A stretch of DNA of 64,000 bases from Megalonaias nervosa (GCA_016617855.1 JAECUM010004321.1:34238-98237); one strand, 5' to 3'; counted from the first letter of the stretch, positions 9,095-22,702 are shown. Made by a program: numbers and translations. The notes: generated by a model from the sequence alone, not told the origin.

Positions 9095-9430
9095 TGATAG
9101 AAAGACAAAAACATTAAGAATGCCCATATCGAATTAAAAGAAAGAAAAACCTGATGGGACGGAGCCTATCTTTTTTATCTTTGCCGGTGTTCAGTTCCTG
9201 ATTTTTAATGTTATATGCCTGTCTTCTTTTATTTTATAACTTATAACACTTATATATGTTGTATATGTTCACGTGGATCGTCAAAATCGGACGAGGCGGT
9301 CTACCATAGCTGTTCCATTTTTTCAAATCAAATTATGGACCAATAGTTCGATTGAGGGTCTCATCGCTGGCGGAAACGTCCCTTTATCATTGTGTAAACA
9401 ACCCCTTTTAAAAAGTTTCAATGCCCCTGG

Positions 9431-9431
<1 letters not shown>

Positions 9432-9487
<56 letters not shown>
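9432..9487. repeat. (TG)n microsatellite
   Basis: About 28 uninterrupted TG units, 340 bases from the previous GT array. Confidence 0.95.
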
Positions 9488-9489
<2 letters not shown>

Positions 9490-10291
9490 ATGTGCGTGCG
9501 TGTTCTCACGCTTAACCGGGTACACAGTCGCATGAATGCATATAAATTCTACTTATTCATGAACTCCATACTGATGCACATATAAAACATATTCAACATT
9601 TTTTACAACGTAAATTTTGTCGATTCTTCTGTTTATTGATGAAACATTAATATGAAACTGGTTTACGTCATTTCAAAGTTTAGTTCTATGATTACATGCT
9701 TACAAGAAGAAACACGCTATCATGTCAACTTGAAACTCTGCCATTTTGACCTAGCTTATTTGAAGTACAAGGGTTCGGAAATATAAACTTCATACAGATA
9801 AAATGACTTGGTTTATATCTGTATATTTATCATGAACCATGCTTAATTTCAAGGTCATTTCATGTAAAATTTCAACGCTCCGCGAACATAAATGCAATAA
9901 TATGGCACGATTGTCTACAAAAAAGAAATCTGGAGTCTTTCCTGGATATATTAACGACGGAATATCCAGGAAGTTAAGAGAGATAATTTTGAGTTCAAAG
10001 TGGGTATGACACATTAACTATGTCGGTGATAACATGGCACTGCAAAAAATATACGTTTGTATTGATCTGTCTTACTGTAATTTTTAATATTTTAACCATT
10101 CATTCCGGAAACCCATTTGATATATAATAAGAAACTAGTGCCACCTCACTGACCCTATTGACAATAAATGTATCAAAACTGATATACTAGGTTGATGAAA
10201 TATACTAGGTTGGTGAAGTAATAAAACCGTGCTATATAAGTTGAACACGTACCTAGCGCGCTATATAGTTTGCAGCTATTGCAATCCCCCC

Positions 10292-10297
<6 letters not shown>

Positions 10298-10331
<34 letters not shown>
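10298..10331. repeat. (CT)n microsatellite
   Basis: About 17 CT units after a short C-rich lead. Confidence 0.9.
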
Positions 10332-10333
<2 letters not shown>

Positions 10334-11180
10334 AAATTCACAGAAATATATCAATGTTGTGATCAGTCGTTTTGATAAGGAATATTTGTTACAGTACTTG
10401 ATCTCTGCTCGAAGAACAGGAAAATCAAGTCCAGTTTTGTTTTATAAATTGGGTTCATTGTGCATGAGGTTCATATTATCTTATGAAAAATAACTAATGA
10501 AAAATGTTGTATTGCTCAAGCTTTCTTTTCCCCTGCAAATACAATATGAACATTCGATACAAATATACATAACAATACCGTCATCAGCGCATTACTGTTT
10601 TTCATGTACATATTGATTCATTTCCCCAATACCTTCAATACGTATGACCTACTACCTCTTATATTTATTGATTATCCATATAGAGACATAGTGAACCAAA
10701 TAAATCTAAACACGTGTTCCAATTACAGGTGTAGTGCAAGCAATGTGTAGAGCAAAACATAGAGCAGAAAGACTGGCAGACAAGCGATTGGACAGATTGA
10801 CAGGCCCAGAATAGAATATGCAGATCGATGACCTTTTAAGTGTACATCAACATACTTTAGTTCCATTGGAACATATATTAACAGGCTATCGCATACATTT
10901 TAGAGAGTAATATATAGATTACACAGAAAAACTAATACATCAACTATATTATATCATATAAATCTAGGTACCTTGTCATATGGGACAAAGGTCAAGGTCA
11001 CATTTATTTTCTTGAACAGAATCATCAGGCACTCTTCTGTGAATGCAAAGAAATATTTAAAAAAGGAATAATTACCATAGATCTAAATAATTTCGTATTC
11101 AAATTTACTGGCATGAGCACTGAAAGAGTGATCAAATATATAAAAAAAAAAGACACTTTCCTCTCTTCCTGTTTTTGTAG

Positions 11181-11487
11181 ACCGCTCCGGTGGCCTAGTG
11201 GTTAGAGCGACCTCCTCGGATGCTGGAGGTAGTGGGTTCGAAACCCAGGCCGAGTCATACCAAAGACTTATAAAAATGATACTAACAGCTGCCTCGCTAG
11301 GCGCTCAGAACGAATGGTTAGTGTTAGGACTGGTCGGCCCGGTGTTAGGATAATGTGACTGAGTGGGACATCGTGCTGCATGTCTGCGTCAACAAGGCCT
11401 CAGTGCTGTCATCACTATAAACTGCCACACTGCAGACATCGTAGCGATATGACTGAAAAATTGTTAAAGCTGCGTTCAATATCCAAA

Positions 11488-11539
<52 letters not shown>
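11181..11539 (+). mobile_element. tRNA-derived SINE (family S1) with CA tail
   Basis: The head is tRNA-like, with an A box (TGGCCTAGTGG, about 11191) and a B box (GGTTCGAAACC, about 11235). A conserved body of about 240 bases follows. The end motif TATGACTGAAAAATTGTTAAA leads into about 25 CA units (11490-11539). Two more copies lie at 35941 and 37857. The A/B spacing and 3' body show this is a SINE and not a working tRNA gene. Confidence 0.85.
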
Positions 11540-11542
<3 letters not shown>

Positions 11543-13779
11543 TCTGGGTATGGGCCGAAAATTACTCTTACAGCACCTTCTCCTTTCTTTATATAATGGA
11601 AAGTTATATTACGTTCAACAGACTCCTTGAGAAAGAAGTTACTTTCAACGATGCGATTGGCACTATAAATGGTAATCCACTGGTATTGTTGCAATGAACA
11701 GATTTTGTTTTGTGGGTATTATGATATTACCGATGAACTAAAAAATGACACTGTAACCTCCGCGTAGCTCAAGGCTTTGTATTTATTTGTAAAACACCGA
11801 GAGTGTTCCATTTCCCCCAATCACTTGTTATCTTGTTACTTTTGTGCAGTGTAAAAGTAAGAAAAATGTCTATCGGCATTATATGATGTAATTGAGATGA
11901 ATTTGGTATTATTAAAAGCTCATTTTTTTCTTCTTTAACTTTAAATTGTCAGAATGGTGCAATATTTTGCAATACTGAACTCGCGCGCAACATATTGCAT
12001 TCACGCGAATATAGGAATTACTTTCTATTGTAAACAATCAATTTGTTTCTGAATGAACTAAAGCAGATGTTTCGTGGACTGCCACATACCAGCTGCTTTG
12101 GCACATTCCGCGTTAACTTTTTTGATACAATATTTCAGATTTAGGCCAGCTATAGACGCCAGACAGGGTCCTTACAAATAACAAGCAAGTAACAAGACAT
12201 AAACTTTCTTCTTTAGCTGGTAATAAAAATGGCAAAAAATATACTTAGAGTGTTACATCCTGAATTTCCTCAAAATGTACTTTCTTAGTTCTGCAAATCC
12301 GAATTACATGAGCTATGTCATGGGTTCTCAAGGTTGATTACACATTTCGAACTTGTACTGTAATGTAGACTATATTCTAATTGCAATTACATTCTCCTTA
12401 CTGCACTCAAAATGAAATAAACATTAAATTCCACAGCGTATTTTTGATAATTGCAATTGAAAGACTTCATATTTTTCCCACATTATGATTTGAATCAATG
12501 ACAGAACAGAAACACGCTTGCCGATGTCAACACACTTCTCCCTCGCTGCTTCAGTACGATGTATTTCATGTAGAATTGGCACAGACGCTGAAATCGACGT
12601 ACTTCATGTAGATAAATCCAGTCCATAATCACGAAATTTCGTCGAATCGACAAAAATACCAAAATCTATTCATTCCAGATCAAATAGAAAAGTTGTTGCA
12701 ATGCGCATTCATTCACAATATCACTCCAAATTTCAATTGTAAGTAAGCCAAAACGTCATTTTCTTCCGAAACTTATGTCTTCAAATTTATCTGGGCGGAG
12801 TTACGTGCGCATTAATAATGTTGTGTAATGATGAATCTGTGCTTGTGTATTTAGTTTGGAATACGGCACACATTCAGTTACTTTGTTTATTGTAGTGCAT
12901 TTTTGTTTATATATTTAAGCCTTGGGTAGAATAAGAAAATGAGCATATAATAAAAAGGTTACTGTATTTGTATGGGAAAATATCAACTCGTTTTGTCGGA
13001 TGGATATACTGCACTCACAAGGTCGTACATTATACACATCCGAAAAACTCGTTCATATTTTCCCATACAAATGCAGTAACCTATAATTATTTTACTCGTC
13101 GATCTAGCAAAAATAAGCTGTATATTTAAACATATAGATGCAGTGCCAACTTGAATGGCAACAGCTAGTGAAATATATACTTCCGTTTTTGGTATGTGCT
13201 CAGTTTTCATTTCGCTACGTACTTTAGGATATCATTTGGAATAAATCAGAAAACTAATAATGTCTTATAGTGATTTTTTAAATTTCCCACCTCTAACATT
13301 TATAAAGATTAAATATGTCCTCTTGATTTGTTTCACATTAGTATTTTCCAATTTTTTTCAAGTAAGAGGGTTCGAGGTACCTCTTGCAATAAATATACCT
13401 GTGTGTACTCTTCATATCCTGGAGAAATGGTGTTATTTCTACATTTGTTTTCCATAAATTCCAATCTTTTTCCAATTCAGCTTCGTTTATTTACGTAACA
13501 CCATTTACCACAAAAAAGGTTAGGTACCACCTGAAGACAATCAGGTTAGAAATGATAAATTAATGAATGAAATGACTAATTTCTGAGACTTATTTATATT
13601 GTTATGTATATTTAATTTACAGTTGTTACTTTCTTCTACATTATTATAATTTATGTATAATTGTATTTTAGACTTGAACTTGTCCAAAATCAAGTTCACT
13701 GTGTACCTGACTAAGGACACTGATGTTGTTTTGATCTGGAAACAACATAATACATAGTTAATATTTCCCTATGAGTGTG
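11540..13779. other. Non-coding stretch, nothing recognised except a long hairpin
   Basis: No coding signal or known repeat was recognised apart from the inverted repeat at 12956-13082. Confidence 0.55.
12956..13082. repeat. Long imperfect hairpin
   Basis: The arm 12956-13002 pairs with 13037-13082 (46-47 bases, only a few mismatches) around a 34-base loop. It could be a tiny foldback element or a structured RNA precursor. No target duplication is clear. Confidence 0.7.
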
Positions 13780-14150
13780 GGGTAAATATTAATTTGGAAT
13801 TATAGTGAATTCAGATAAGAACGTTTTTAGATTATAATATTGTGATATATCAAAAGACGTAGCCTATTATCACACTTCAGACCACTAGCACATTATCAAG
13901 TTCGAGACTACAGGTACATCAACACGTTCAGTAATGGAATTTAATTGGAATACCACTGGAATTCTATAGGATGTTTATACATTTGGACTTGAGATAAATT
14001 TTTAGTACCATTTGGGATTCAATTGGTATGACTGTAAGTTCTTTTTAAATTTTCACTTTGTATTTAGGGAAATAAATTACTTGTTTAATTTTACGAAACG
14101 TCTTGGTTTTCACTCTTTTCTATTGCTCAGTTTAAGACCATAGGATCGTA
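13780..14150 (+). repeat. Interspersed repeat R1, copy A
   Basis: This copy ends with the family signature TTTAGGGAAATAAATTA, then a FACGAAAC-like patch of about 60 bases, then CATAGGATCGTAA. It matches the reverse complement of copy B (18677) and the same strand of copies C and D. The family looks like a non-autonomous transposon or a solo terminal repeat. Its outer end begins TGTTACGA on the opposite strand. Confidence 0.6.
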
Positions 14151-14754
14151 ATAATATCCTTGATGCTTTTCGTTTTTAAAATCAGTAGGGGGATACATAC
14201 AAACGGGAAGGTGTGCGAATAACACAATCTGCTGCTATTATTATGATTATCTACTAAATGTTATACTGATATCATAGTTAATTGTATCTTCTTATCATTT
14301 AATGGTAATATTGAATTCTTGGACATTTCTGTGCCTCGGTAATGTAAAGCAGACGATGTTTTTAACATTAACATTCACTTTGTGGCCATAGTGTCAATAT
14401 TTCCATAAAATGTGTAGGCGCAAAGAGAATCTAATGTTAATTTTTAACAATACCATTCCGCTTGTACCCATACTGCCATTTTTGTCAAAATATGTACAAG
14501 TACAAAAGGGAAATCTGATGTTAATTTGTAACATTACCATTCCCCCTGTATCCATACAAACCATAATGTTAAACTTCTAGACAAAGTAAAATATTAATCA
14601 ATTTACAAATCTAATATTGAAATATACCAATGAAAAATAGGAGGTGATGTAAAACATATCATGCAATAAACAAGAAAATCATTACTAATCTTAAGTGAAG
14701 ACTAAGAAGCAGAATCTACATATAAAGAAACGAAAATAATACTGACATAAAGAG

Positions 14755-14834
<80 letters not shown>

Positions 14835-15559
14835 TGACATAAAAACTAAACTTAAGCACAAATAAAGTAAATTTACATTTAAAAAAATGAATAATAGTTT
14901 TCAAAAGGTTTATTTGTAGCAGTTCCGATGACCAGTTGAATTTCTCTTGCTTTTTCATCGAAAGCCAATGTCAATACACATATTTCATTAAAGTATTACA
15001 AAAATATTAATGTAAGAAATAGATAATTAGTATTTTTTTTAAATCTTATACAGTGCAAAATACTGGTTTGTAAATGACGTCCGTGATGAACATATTACAA
15101 TGCTGCACAAAATAAAGAAATAGTTTGGTGACTGGTGCCATTTTAACCAAGCCCCACCCACCCAGCCCCATTTTCCACTATAACTCAACAAGTATTATCC
15201 AGCCTTAAACGTAACTAGTGTCATAATAGCCCTTTAGATTACTATATCTGAAATAGGTCAACATCTTCTATACCACATGACATTGCTAATTTTCGCAAGA
15301 TCGTCACACGTGGGTATATATGCGGTATGGCTAAAATTTAGGCAGTGAAAAATAATTCTAACGTTAGCGTGAGAGATTCTGAGTAGCAAAATTAGCTAGC
15401 ATAAAACGATGGATAAATTATTGATTTGTTTATTGACATGCACTTATTAATTTTTTGGAAATAGAATGACTAAACCATGTGGTCACGCAATGCAGATCAG
15501 CCTAAACAATATCAACAAAATATGAATGAACTCAGATTTGTTAATATATTTTTCCTGTA
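14151..15559. other. Non-coding stretch with a tandem pair and an AT array
   Basis: Two related segments of about 110 bases (14345-14460 and 14465-14575) share an AATGTTAA...ACCATTCC pattern. An AT microsatellite lies at 14757-14833. No coding signal was seen. Confidence 0.5.
14757..14833. repeat. (AT)n microsatellite
   Basis: About 38 AT units. Confidence 0.95.
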
Positions 15560-17880
15560 CGGTTTACTAAGGCCATCTGACAATAGCACTCCTCGCCTGC
15601 AGACATGATTATTATCAACCATGACACATGTAAATTTTCCAAGAGATGACTTTGTTGGATCTGTGATGACCTTTAAGTCTGATACCAAAATTCATGATCA
15701 CTCTCACAAATAGTGCAAAGAGTGTGCAAAGAGGAGCCACATACAGTGCATGCAATCTACAGTTACAAAAATATCCAAACAAACCATGAATTCCCTTTGT
15801 ACTTCATAATCTGTTTGGTTATGCTGGCCACTTGATTATGCAATCAGTAGCAACAGCGTCAAATGCACAAATAAGTGTCATCCCCAACACGATGGAAAAA
15901 TATATGACGTTTCGGTATGGTCAGCTGAAGTTCATTGATTAGCTGCAGTTCTAAACTCCTGCCTTGACAAATTCATTAACAACCTTGCAGCGAACGCTAA
16001 TGATCAAGATTACTCGCCAATATGGCGGCACTTCTAATGAAGCATTTAATTACGAATTTAGTTACCAGGTTGGACCAGACCGTAATGAAAAAAGGTTCGG
16101 CTAACTGCTCCTTAAAGGAGTCTATCCTTATGAGTAAATGTATTCTTTCCAAACGTTTAATGAAACTAAGTTGTCACTTTCGAAGCATTATTATTCAACA
16201 CTGACGCATATGTTCTACACGTCAGACACAAAGAGCATGTAATAAATGCCTGGACCTCATTTCACAGAAAATACATGGCTAACGATGATGATTCTTACCT
16301 GCAAACAGGTCTGCTGCTGCTTGCTGATGTCTTTAAGACTTTTCGTGAAACTGCTATGTATGAATATAAGCTTGATCCTGCGCACTACTTTTCGTTATCG
16401 GGAACGGTCAGGAGTAAGCTGTGTCAAACACAATAGTGGATTTAGAACTGCTCACTGATTGTGATTAGCATCTGTTTATTGAACGTGATATTTGTGGCAG
16501 CAGATTAGTGGCTAGCCACCACTACGCTAGAGTTAACAACCCAAACGTGGCAGGATATGACCCAGCTCTACCAAACTGGAACATCACATATTTCTACGTC
16601 CATAATCTCCATGCAAGGGCGATGATCAAGCCCTTGCCTGTTCGAGGGTTGCAGTGGCTTGATCCCACAATTATACAAGAACAGATATATGGGTACGATC
16701 ATAACACAGACATCGGGTGCTTTTACAAGCTGACCTAGAGTACCCAGATGAGCTTCACAAAGCTCATAACGATTATATACTAGAACGGGAAGCACTGTCG
16801 TTGACATGCGAATGGTTGTCATACTACTCATGTGGGATCGTGCACGAATCTGGGCATAGGTTTACTGTATGTATTAAGCTGGCTCCGAATCTGAAAAATA
16901 AAGACAAGTAAGTATTATACATACAGAAATTTACGTCTGCGATTGGGTATACAGATACAAAACAAAATCCGTCTAGTGTTGCGATTTCGCTAACTTGCAT
17001 GGATGTCTGATCACATACATATGAATACTAACCTTCGGACTAAGGCCACCAACGAGTCTGAGAAAGACCTTTACAAGTCCATGAACATTACCGTCCTCAG
17101 AAAGAATATAAGGGGAATATCCGATACGGATCAGAGTTGACCTTGTTCCTGAAGAGTTTGAAAAGGACTTTTTAAAACTCATGAATAAAGCTGTGTGAGG
17201 ACGAACCAATGTATTGTTCGGGGACATCGAGAAATATAAACTTCACAGGCTTATTGCTTACCAGGCATAAGCTATTTAACGAAGAACGCAAAGCCGTTAA
17301 CATTAAGAAAGCTAAGATAAATTTGATGAAGCCTATCTACGTTCTTTGGCGCATTTGTGTTGGACTTGTCGAAGTTCTTGATGTACATGTTTTACTGTGA
17401 CAAGATCGAATCATTTTACCAGGATCGTGTCAACATTATCTAATCAGACATGTTACCGATTCGCTTCTTTTACATATTACCCCAGACAATGCCAATGCTG
17501 ATATAGTATCGGACATGCTGGTACACAAACTTAAGATCATTCACTGTGTAGTAATTCCAACAAGAACGTTTTTGATAAGTTAAGGATGAATGCCCGGGAA
17601 AGCGAATCGAGGAGTATGTGGGACTGCGTCCAAAAATGTACTCGATCGTGGTCGTACCGCAGAGCGGTAAGAACATAATAAACGGTTGTTGTCGCGAAGG
17701 ATCTCAAACATGATATTATGTGGAATATTTGCGTGAGCGACGCGAATTTGCACACATGGGAAATATGATCCGGTTTAAGAAATATCATTACTAAGGCGTT
17801 TGCTACAACTTTACAACAAAGGATGGATATTCCCCGACGGAATCAACACTTACGTGTACGGACAACACGCGAGTATGAAT
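15560..17880 (+). pseudogene. Polinton protein-primed DNA polymerase B relic (element 2)
   Basis: Successive plus-strand fragments in changing frames follow the order of Polinton PolB. They are: a Cys/His region and ACNLQLQKYPNKP (about 15740-15785); HNLFGYAGHLIM (exonuclease block, 15805); MEKYMTF and GQLKFID (about 15890-15935); LLLLADVFKTFRETAMYEYK (about 16310-16370); a degenerate motif A, YFYVHNLHARAM (about 16590); DLEYPDELHKAHNDY (about 16734); NLRTKATNESEKDLY (17033); a motif C remnant, VTDSL (17452-17466), with the first Asp changed to Val; ECPGKRIEEYVGLRPKMYS (17588); and FPDGINTYVYG (about 17828). The gene is heavily shifted and cannot work. A second EFEKDF-like segment near 17150 suggests a local duplication. 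Confidence 0.85.
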
Positions 17881-17889
17881 CAGCTTTGG

Positions 17890-18560
17890 ATTGATGTTCT
17901 TGCGCATTAAAATAGACCTTGGTGGTTGTTCTGTATATGTAGGAATAACATGGAATTCCTCTCGCACAAATACTCTGACTGGAAGCTTTGGTCCACTCGA
18001 CAACGGTGCTAAGTGGTAACGTGTTGACTGTCCCGGCTACTCAGGTCGGTCTCAAATTGTAAATGCATCGACGGACAATACTAGGACAGTAGCACGACGT
18101 TGCCTGCTTCCTAACTCTCCCGATGCATACAGATACCGAAACAAATTGTTTCCATTATGCATAATGGTTTCGGTCTTCTCCAGAATCGCATTAGCTGGCT
18201 TTAACATAAATGTGGGATTGATTTCGTTATTTTGTTCTTGTGTCACTAATGGAAGTCGTGTTACCCACTCGGGTAATTGATCGAGGTGCGAGCACTCCGA
18301 GTCCGAAACATCATTAACTATTCTTGCGTGTACAAATGTCCGAATAATTGTTCCGCAACTGTACGGTTAAATTGTTCCACAATAGCCTAGTCGCGATGTA
18401 TGTTAAAATGTCAAGCACGAATGCCACCGTATATTCTGTTAACAATTCGGCAATGGCTCCAAGAAATTCTTTACCTGGATGGACCAATAAACTGTAACAA
18501 AGCAATCTTAACATTCATACCTCCTTTGATGATTCATCTAGCAATTATTTCACCTTCGTA
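17890..18560 (-). pseudogene. Polinton integrase relic (element 2)
   Basis: Minus-strand fragments read, in order, PGKEFLGAIAELL (about 18440-18480), AIVEQFNRTVAEQLFGH (about 18345-18395), EWVTRLPLVTQEQNNE (about 18215-18260), RYLYASGELGSRQRRAT (about 18090-18140) and VFVREEFHVIP (about 17950-17980). These match the end of the core and the C-terminal region of the classical Polinton integrase. The type differs from the PLA2-fused enzyme of element 1. The N-terminal core is not recognisable, and repeat R1 copy B starts about 120 bases further on. It ends tail-to-tail with the polymerase relic. Confidence 0.75.
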
Positions 18561-18676
18561 TGGCCCATTTATCACTTTTAAGTCATGGATGAGATATATA
18601 TCAGTATGTTGGTGTGCACGGATATCACAGGTACGCGAGCTCATGTCAGTAATACTCAACATCGTCGCGGTTTATA

Positions 18677-19060
18677 GGTGTTGCGACTCTATGGTCTTAA
18701 ACTAAGTGACATAAAAAGCGAAAACAAAGAAGCTTTGTAAAATTCAACAAATGATTTATTTTCCTAGAATACGAAGTGAAAATTTTGGAAAAGCTTACAG
18801 CATTGTGAATTAAATCCCAAATAGTCCTAAAAGTTCTATCACAAGTCCAAATTAATAGAGTTCCGAATGATTTCCAATGGTGATATGAATGAATTCTAAT
18901 TATGAAAGTGTTGATGTACCAATAACCTGAAATAGTGTTGATGTGCTAACAGTCTTGATGTATCAAAATGATATAATCCAAAATATCCTTGAATGAATTC
19001 ACAATGATCCCAAAATAGTGATTTAGTCGAAACAATATTAATGAACACTTTCTAATACCA
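18677..19060 (-). repeat. Interspersed repeat R1, copy B
   Basis: The copy starts with TGTTGCGACTCTATGGTCTT and continues with the AAATGATTTATTTTCCTAG block. It is the reverse complement of copies A, C and D and parallel to copies E and F. Weaker similarity may extend to about 19250. Confidence 0.6.
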
Positions 19061-19429
19061 GTGAATAATACATCCTGTTAAATATGAACCGAAACACAAC
19101 TATAATTGATTCCACTAATACTGACGTTAAGATATGGAATGAGTAATTTTGAAGTAAACAACTTTATATATCTCTCCACTTGACCTATGTTGAAATAATT
19201 ATTTCCTGAAAATATTCTGTCATCTAATGGAATTATACATCAAATTCGTAAACAAGGTCTTGTCTGTTTACTTAAATTTTAGCAAGTTTCATTGGAAAAG
19301 GCAAGTATACCATGTTCTCCCAGGGGATTACCAATGTCCTTAATTCGGATCCAGGTAAATATTTTTACCTCTAAATAATAATAATCTTAACATGTATTTT
19401 AAAATGACCAATAAGTTATGTAATATGTT

Positions 19430-19910
19430 TCAAAGCTCAGTTCGTGCGTTGATTATTGGTCCGGCTGGATCCAGTAAAGCTCAGTTGTTGTTGAATCTAA
19501 TCATAGGATCGCTTGTGCTTGCTTACAACGTCGGCGAACAATCAACCAGTTTATGATGACTCAGATGTTACAGAAGCGCTTCAGTTGTCCCTAAGAAGCC
19601 AATCGGCCAACAGTGATTTCATTTCCATAGTCGTTGAAGCTCTTTCTATTGAGAAAATTGATCAAAGTGAGAATAATTCTTGTCGTGTACGATGATGGTA
19701 TGCTAAGACAGCACCGCAAGAATATTTTCCCAATTCGACACAAAAACTCAGACGTGATCTATGTAACACCACGATACCTATTTGTGCCAAATGTGTTTCG
19801 GGACAACTGTAACACGGCATTGATGAGCGTAGTCATTCAGACATTGTTTGGACTTATTATGCTTCCGACCACTAGTGGGATGAGTTTTCACTCGTAGAGA
19901 TTTCACCAAC
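19430..19910 (+). pseudogene. Polinton packaging ATPase relic (element 2)
   Basis: Fragments contain a mutated Walker A (IIGPAGSSKAQLLLNLI, from 19452), in which the third Gly and the final Thr are lost. A Walker B-like block (ILVVYDDGML, about 19675) follows, then the family segment RHKNSDVIYVTPRYLFVPNV with RDNCN. Several frames are used. The motif order matches the A32-type ATPase of Polintons. It is clearly inactive. Confidence 0.8.
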
Positions 19911-20030
19911 GTTTGCTTTTAAAAATTTGCTGGAGAACGACCCCCATCAAGGTCGCTCAGCATGACTCCAGTCTACTCCAGACACCAGACAAGAACTGTC
20001 ACTAATGATTAACAGGTGCCAGCATCAGAA

Positions 20031-20169
20031 GACGCAATACAACTTGGTATTAAGCTGTGTCATTTATAACTACTGACATACATTAAACATATACAAGAGG
20101 ATGCAATACAACTTGGTATTAAACTGTGTCAGTTAGAAATACTGACATACATTAAACATAATACAAGAG
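20031..20169. repeat. Two tandem copies of a 69-bp unit
   Basis: Units 20031-20099 and 20100-20169 both contain CAATACAACTTGGTATTAA and ACTGACATACATTAAACAT, with few differences. Confidence 0.85.
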
Positions 20170-21687
20170 CAGCATTTATGCATTGTCCATCAGATATATT
20201 TAGTTCCTGTTTAATGCCATTTATTAGTAAATTCTGTGTAAACCATTGATATTTACTTTTCTTAGAAAAACATTTACAGTTAGCAAAAACTTAAAAGGCC
20301 GGATCTTCAATCAAAAGTGATAGGAATGTATTTTCATTAGAGTTTCCTTAGTTTCATGAGAGTTTCCTTATTCAAGGCATTACATTTTAACGATTTTTTG
20401 TGAAGGCAACAACGCGCCAGAAATTATCAATTTGTCAGCGATTGCTCACCGACGATATCATGGACCCGGTGAGGTTTCGCGTCTCACTGAAGACATCCAG
20501 GACGTATAAAACACCGATGATGAGTACTAATGTACTTCATAATCAATGCTGCAATGCATTTTGTCGTTGCAAATACAACCCCTAACTTTATCTAAATGAT
20601 TACGATTTCGCCAACGAAACCAGAATTTTATACGACGTTTCTTCACCTATCACCGTGGAGGAAGGTCGCGCGATTTGTAGATCACCTAATATACTAGTAC
20701 GACCCATGGAGAGATTCCTTCCAAATAAATCGCTTACGTTTACGGAAGGGACTGTCGAGAATGTGCGTGGAATGCTCTTGGACTTTCGGTGGACGCTGGG
20801 GAGATTGAACCATTCAATGGAGGTCCGACGAAAGATCACATTGGTAACAAAACAAAATTCCAAAGTCAGACCGCACTCAACTTCGCTAGCCAAGGTTCCG
20901 ATGTGATAACCACATTTACACCTTTGCGTATCGAGCAGATATTTCTGTGATTCGGGTCTGTAAATTTCATTTAATGCGGCGGCATACCAACACAACCAAG
21001 TAAAATTAAGCTGTTCAAATCTGAACACTGTTCCTACATGGTCGAGACAAGGGGAGCACACAACTTGAATGTACTGATAAATAAACATTTTTCATTGCCG
21101 GTCCGTGTTTGCACAAATACCTTTCACTCTAATACGCCTGTAATAGCTTCATTTTGGTACATTGTCATACTTTCGATGTTAAACTTTCAAATTATCCTTT
21201 ATAGGTCAACTGCCCCGCCCTTTTCGGAAGATGTACAATGCACCACGCTATTGGTTAATTGGCATTACATACTAAGGGAGACAACACATGAAATCCAATA
21301 GATGTCGCTAGGACAACGCACCAATATATCGGTTCGATCTGCCAAGGTGTAGATCGATTTATCATATCGGAGCCTTGGCTAGCGAAGATGGACCACGCTC
21401 AACTCTGCCATCTTAACTGAATCTCTAACGTACTCTGCTGATATTGCACAGTCGTCCCTGAGAACATTTCTCGGTTAGCCTGAATATATTAATAGGATTC
21501 CGCTTTCCAATAAATTTTGTGCGCAGGACCCAAACGGTACAAGTTACAATATCGCGCCAGACAATGTTAGGATCACCACCACGACTCGGGTTAGTTCTGA
21601 AGCCTAAGTGTAGACAAAACGACTGTCACTCTGTTATATATTGTTTGGTTTTGCCCGACCGAGGTTCAAGGTGATACGTTGTCAATT
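20170..21687. other. Element 2 interior, decayed coding sequence with an inverted duplication
   Basis: Scattered protein-like fragments occur on both strands (such as LTDDIMDPVRFRVSLKTSR near 20440), but I cannot assign them. A segment near 20855-20965 is repeated in inverse orientation near 21325-21425; both carry CCTTGGCTAGCGAAG. By position this is where the major capsid and other virion genes would lie. No conserved capsid block was found. Confidence 0.4.
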
Positions 21688-21810
21688 ACTCCCACACATG
21701 TTTATCTTCCACGCAACAGTTCCCAGTTAACAAACTTTCGTTTCACCCTTGTAGATCATGAAGAGCACATGCTGGACCTGGAGACCTTGACAATACCACT
21801 GTACGTTTAA
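21688..21810 (+). pseudogene. C-terminal end of a minor capsid protein (element 2)
   Basis: A 40-codon frame reads HVYLPRNSSQLTNFRFTLVD and then HMLDLETLTIPLYV before TAA. The pattern (VYLP, ten residues, a strand with LxD, a D/G turn, DL, a final strand) is the conserved end of the Polinton/adintovirus minor capsid protein. The equivalent in element 1 lies at about 4700-4770. No more of the gene is readable upstream. Confidence 0.55.
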
Positions 21811-22702
21811 CATCGACCTGAAATTAAATAAAATGTCGGCCGTATGTAGACATGCAAAACCGAGAAAATTCATTTATATGACATATTTCTGAACTAGCCT
21901 TGGCGAGTTTGCTCGTAGATTGTGTACAGATACAGCAAAGGTGCTCGCAGCCTTATCCGATCGATAAACAAGTTGCAATGCGAGTCGTTGATTCCATCAA
22001 AATCATTGCTAAGAATAGGTTAAAAACCTAGCGACTACGAACGCTTCAATCGATTCGAGCTTGAGTATTGCCATTAGTAACTCAGGCCCCATCAAAAGCG
22101 GTTACGCTTAAACAAACCGATACACTACCATCAACAAATAATGTCAGTGCCAGTCAGGAAAATCATAAATGAAGCCGATCATCAACGTTATTCCCATTCG
22201 GTGATTTGCAAATATGGCAATGGGAAGCGAATTACGGTTGTTTCTCGCAAAAGTTATTGGACGAAACCATAATGTAAAAACAATGTGCTACGAGTCTATG
22301 CTCTGAAAATAAGTAACAAGTTATTTTCTCTATGTAAACAACTTAAAATAGCTTCATTATTCTGTACGTGTATGATCTAATTAACCGAATTGTTATTCAG
22401 GTAAACATGTTGATTTGGGTCAGGGTTTTGGAGAATCCAAAGTGAATGTTATAGGACATTATGTTTTAAATAAACAAGGCTCATTAAATCGTGCTAGAAA
22501 GTTATTTTCCATTAGGTAATGGTTGTTTTTATAAAATGCTAATTTGTGACCTGAGGTCAAACAGAGAACTATATTATCTTGTTACTGTCAGAATTTTACC
22601 AGTTGTGCTGTAAAATCTGGCACTTTAAATTGTATTATGTTGTATCCAGTTTGGGCTGAATTTTACTTTCTTCAAATTATTGAATTCAAGTGATTCTATT
22701 CT

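Larger units (their letters stand above)
8803..11180. other. Non-coding stretch with microsatellites
   Basis: I see no coding signal. The stretch contains two GT arrays and a CT array, listed separately. Short frames here come from low-complexity sequence or chance. Confidence 0.6.

Noticed and set aside
11193..11252. tRNA-like sequence with A and B boxes
   Set aside because: It is the head of a SINE present in three copies with the same downstream body; a functional tRNA fold and 3' end are not seen.
14716..14958. Open frame of alternating Ile-Tyr
   Set aside because: It comes from the (AT)n array. Similar frames at 59441-59703 and the Cys-Val frames at 9273 and 11345-11694 also come from microsatellites.
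20600..21088. 162-codon minus-strand frame in element 2
   Set aside because: No recognised motif; it overlaps an inverted duplication, and neighbouring genes on the plus strand are decayed, so an open frame here may be chance.
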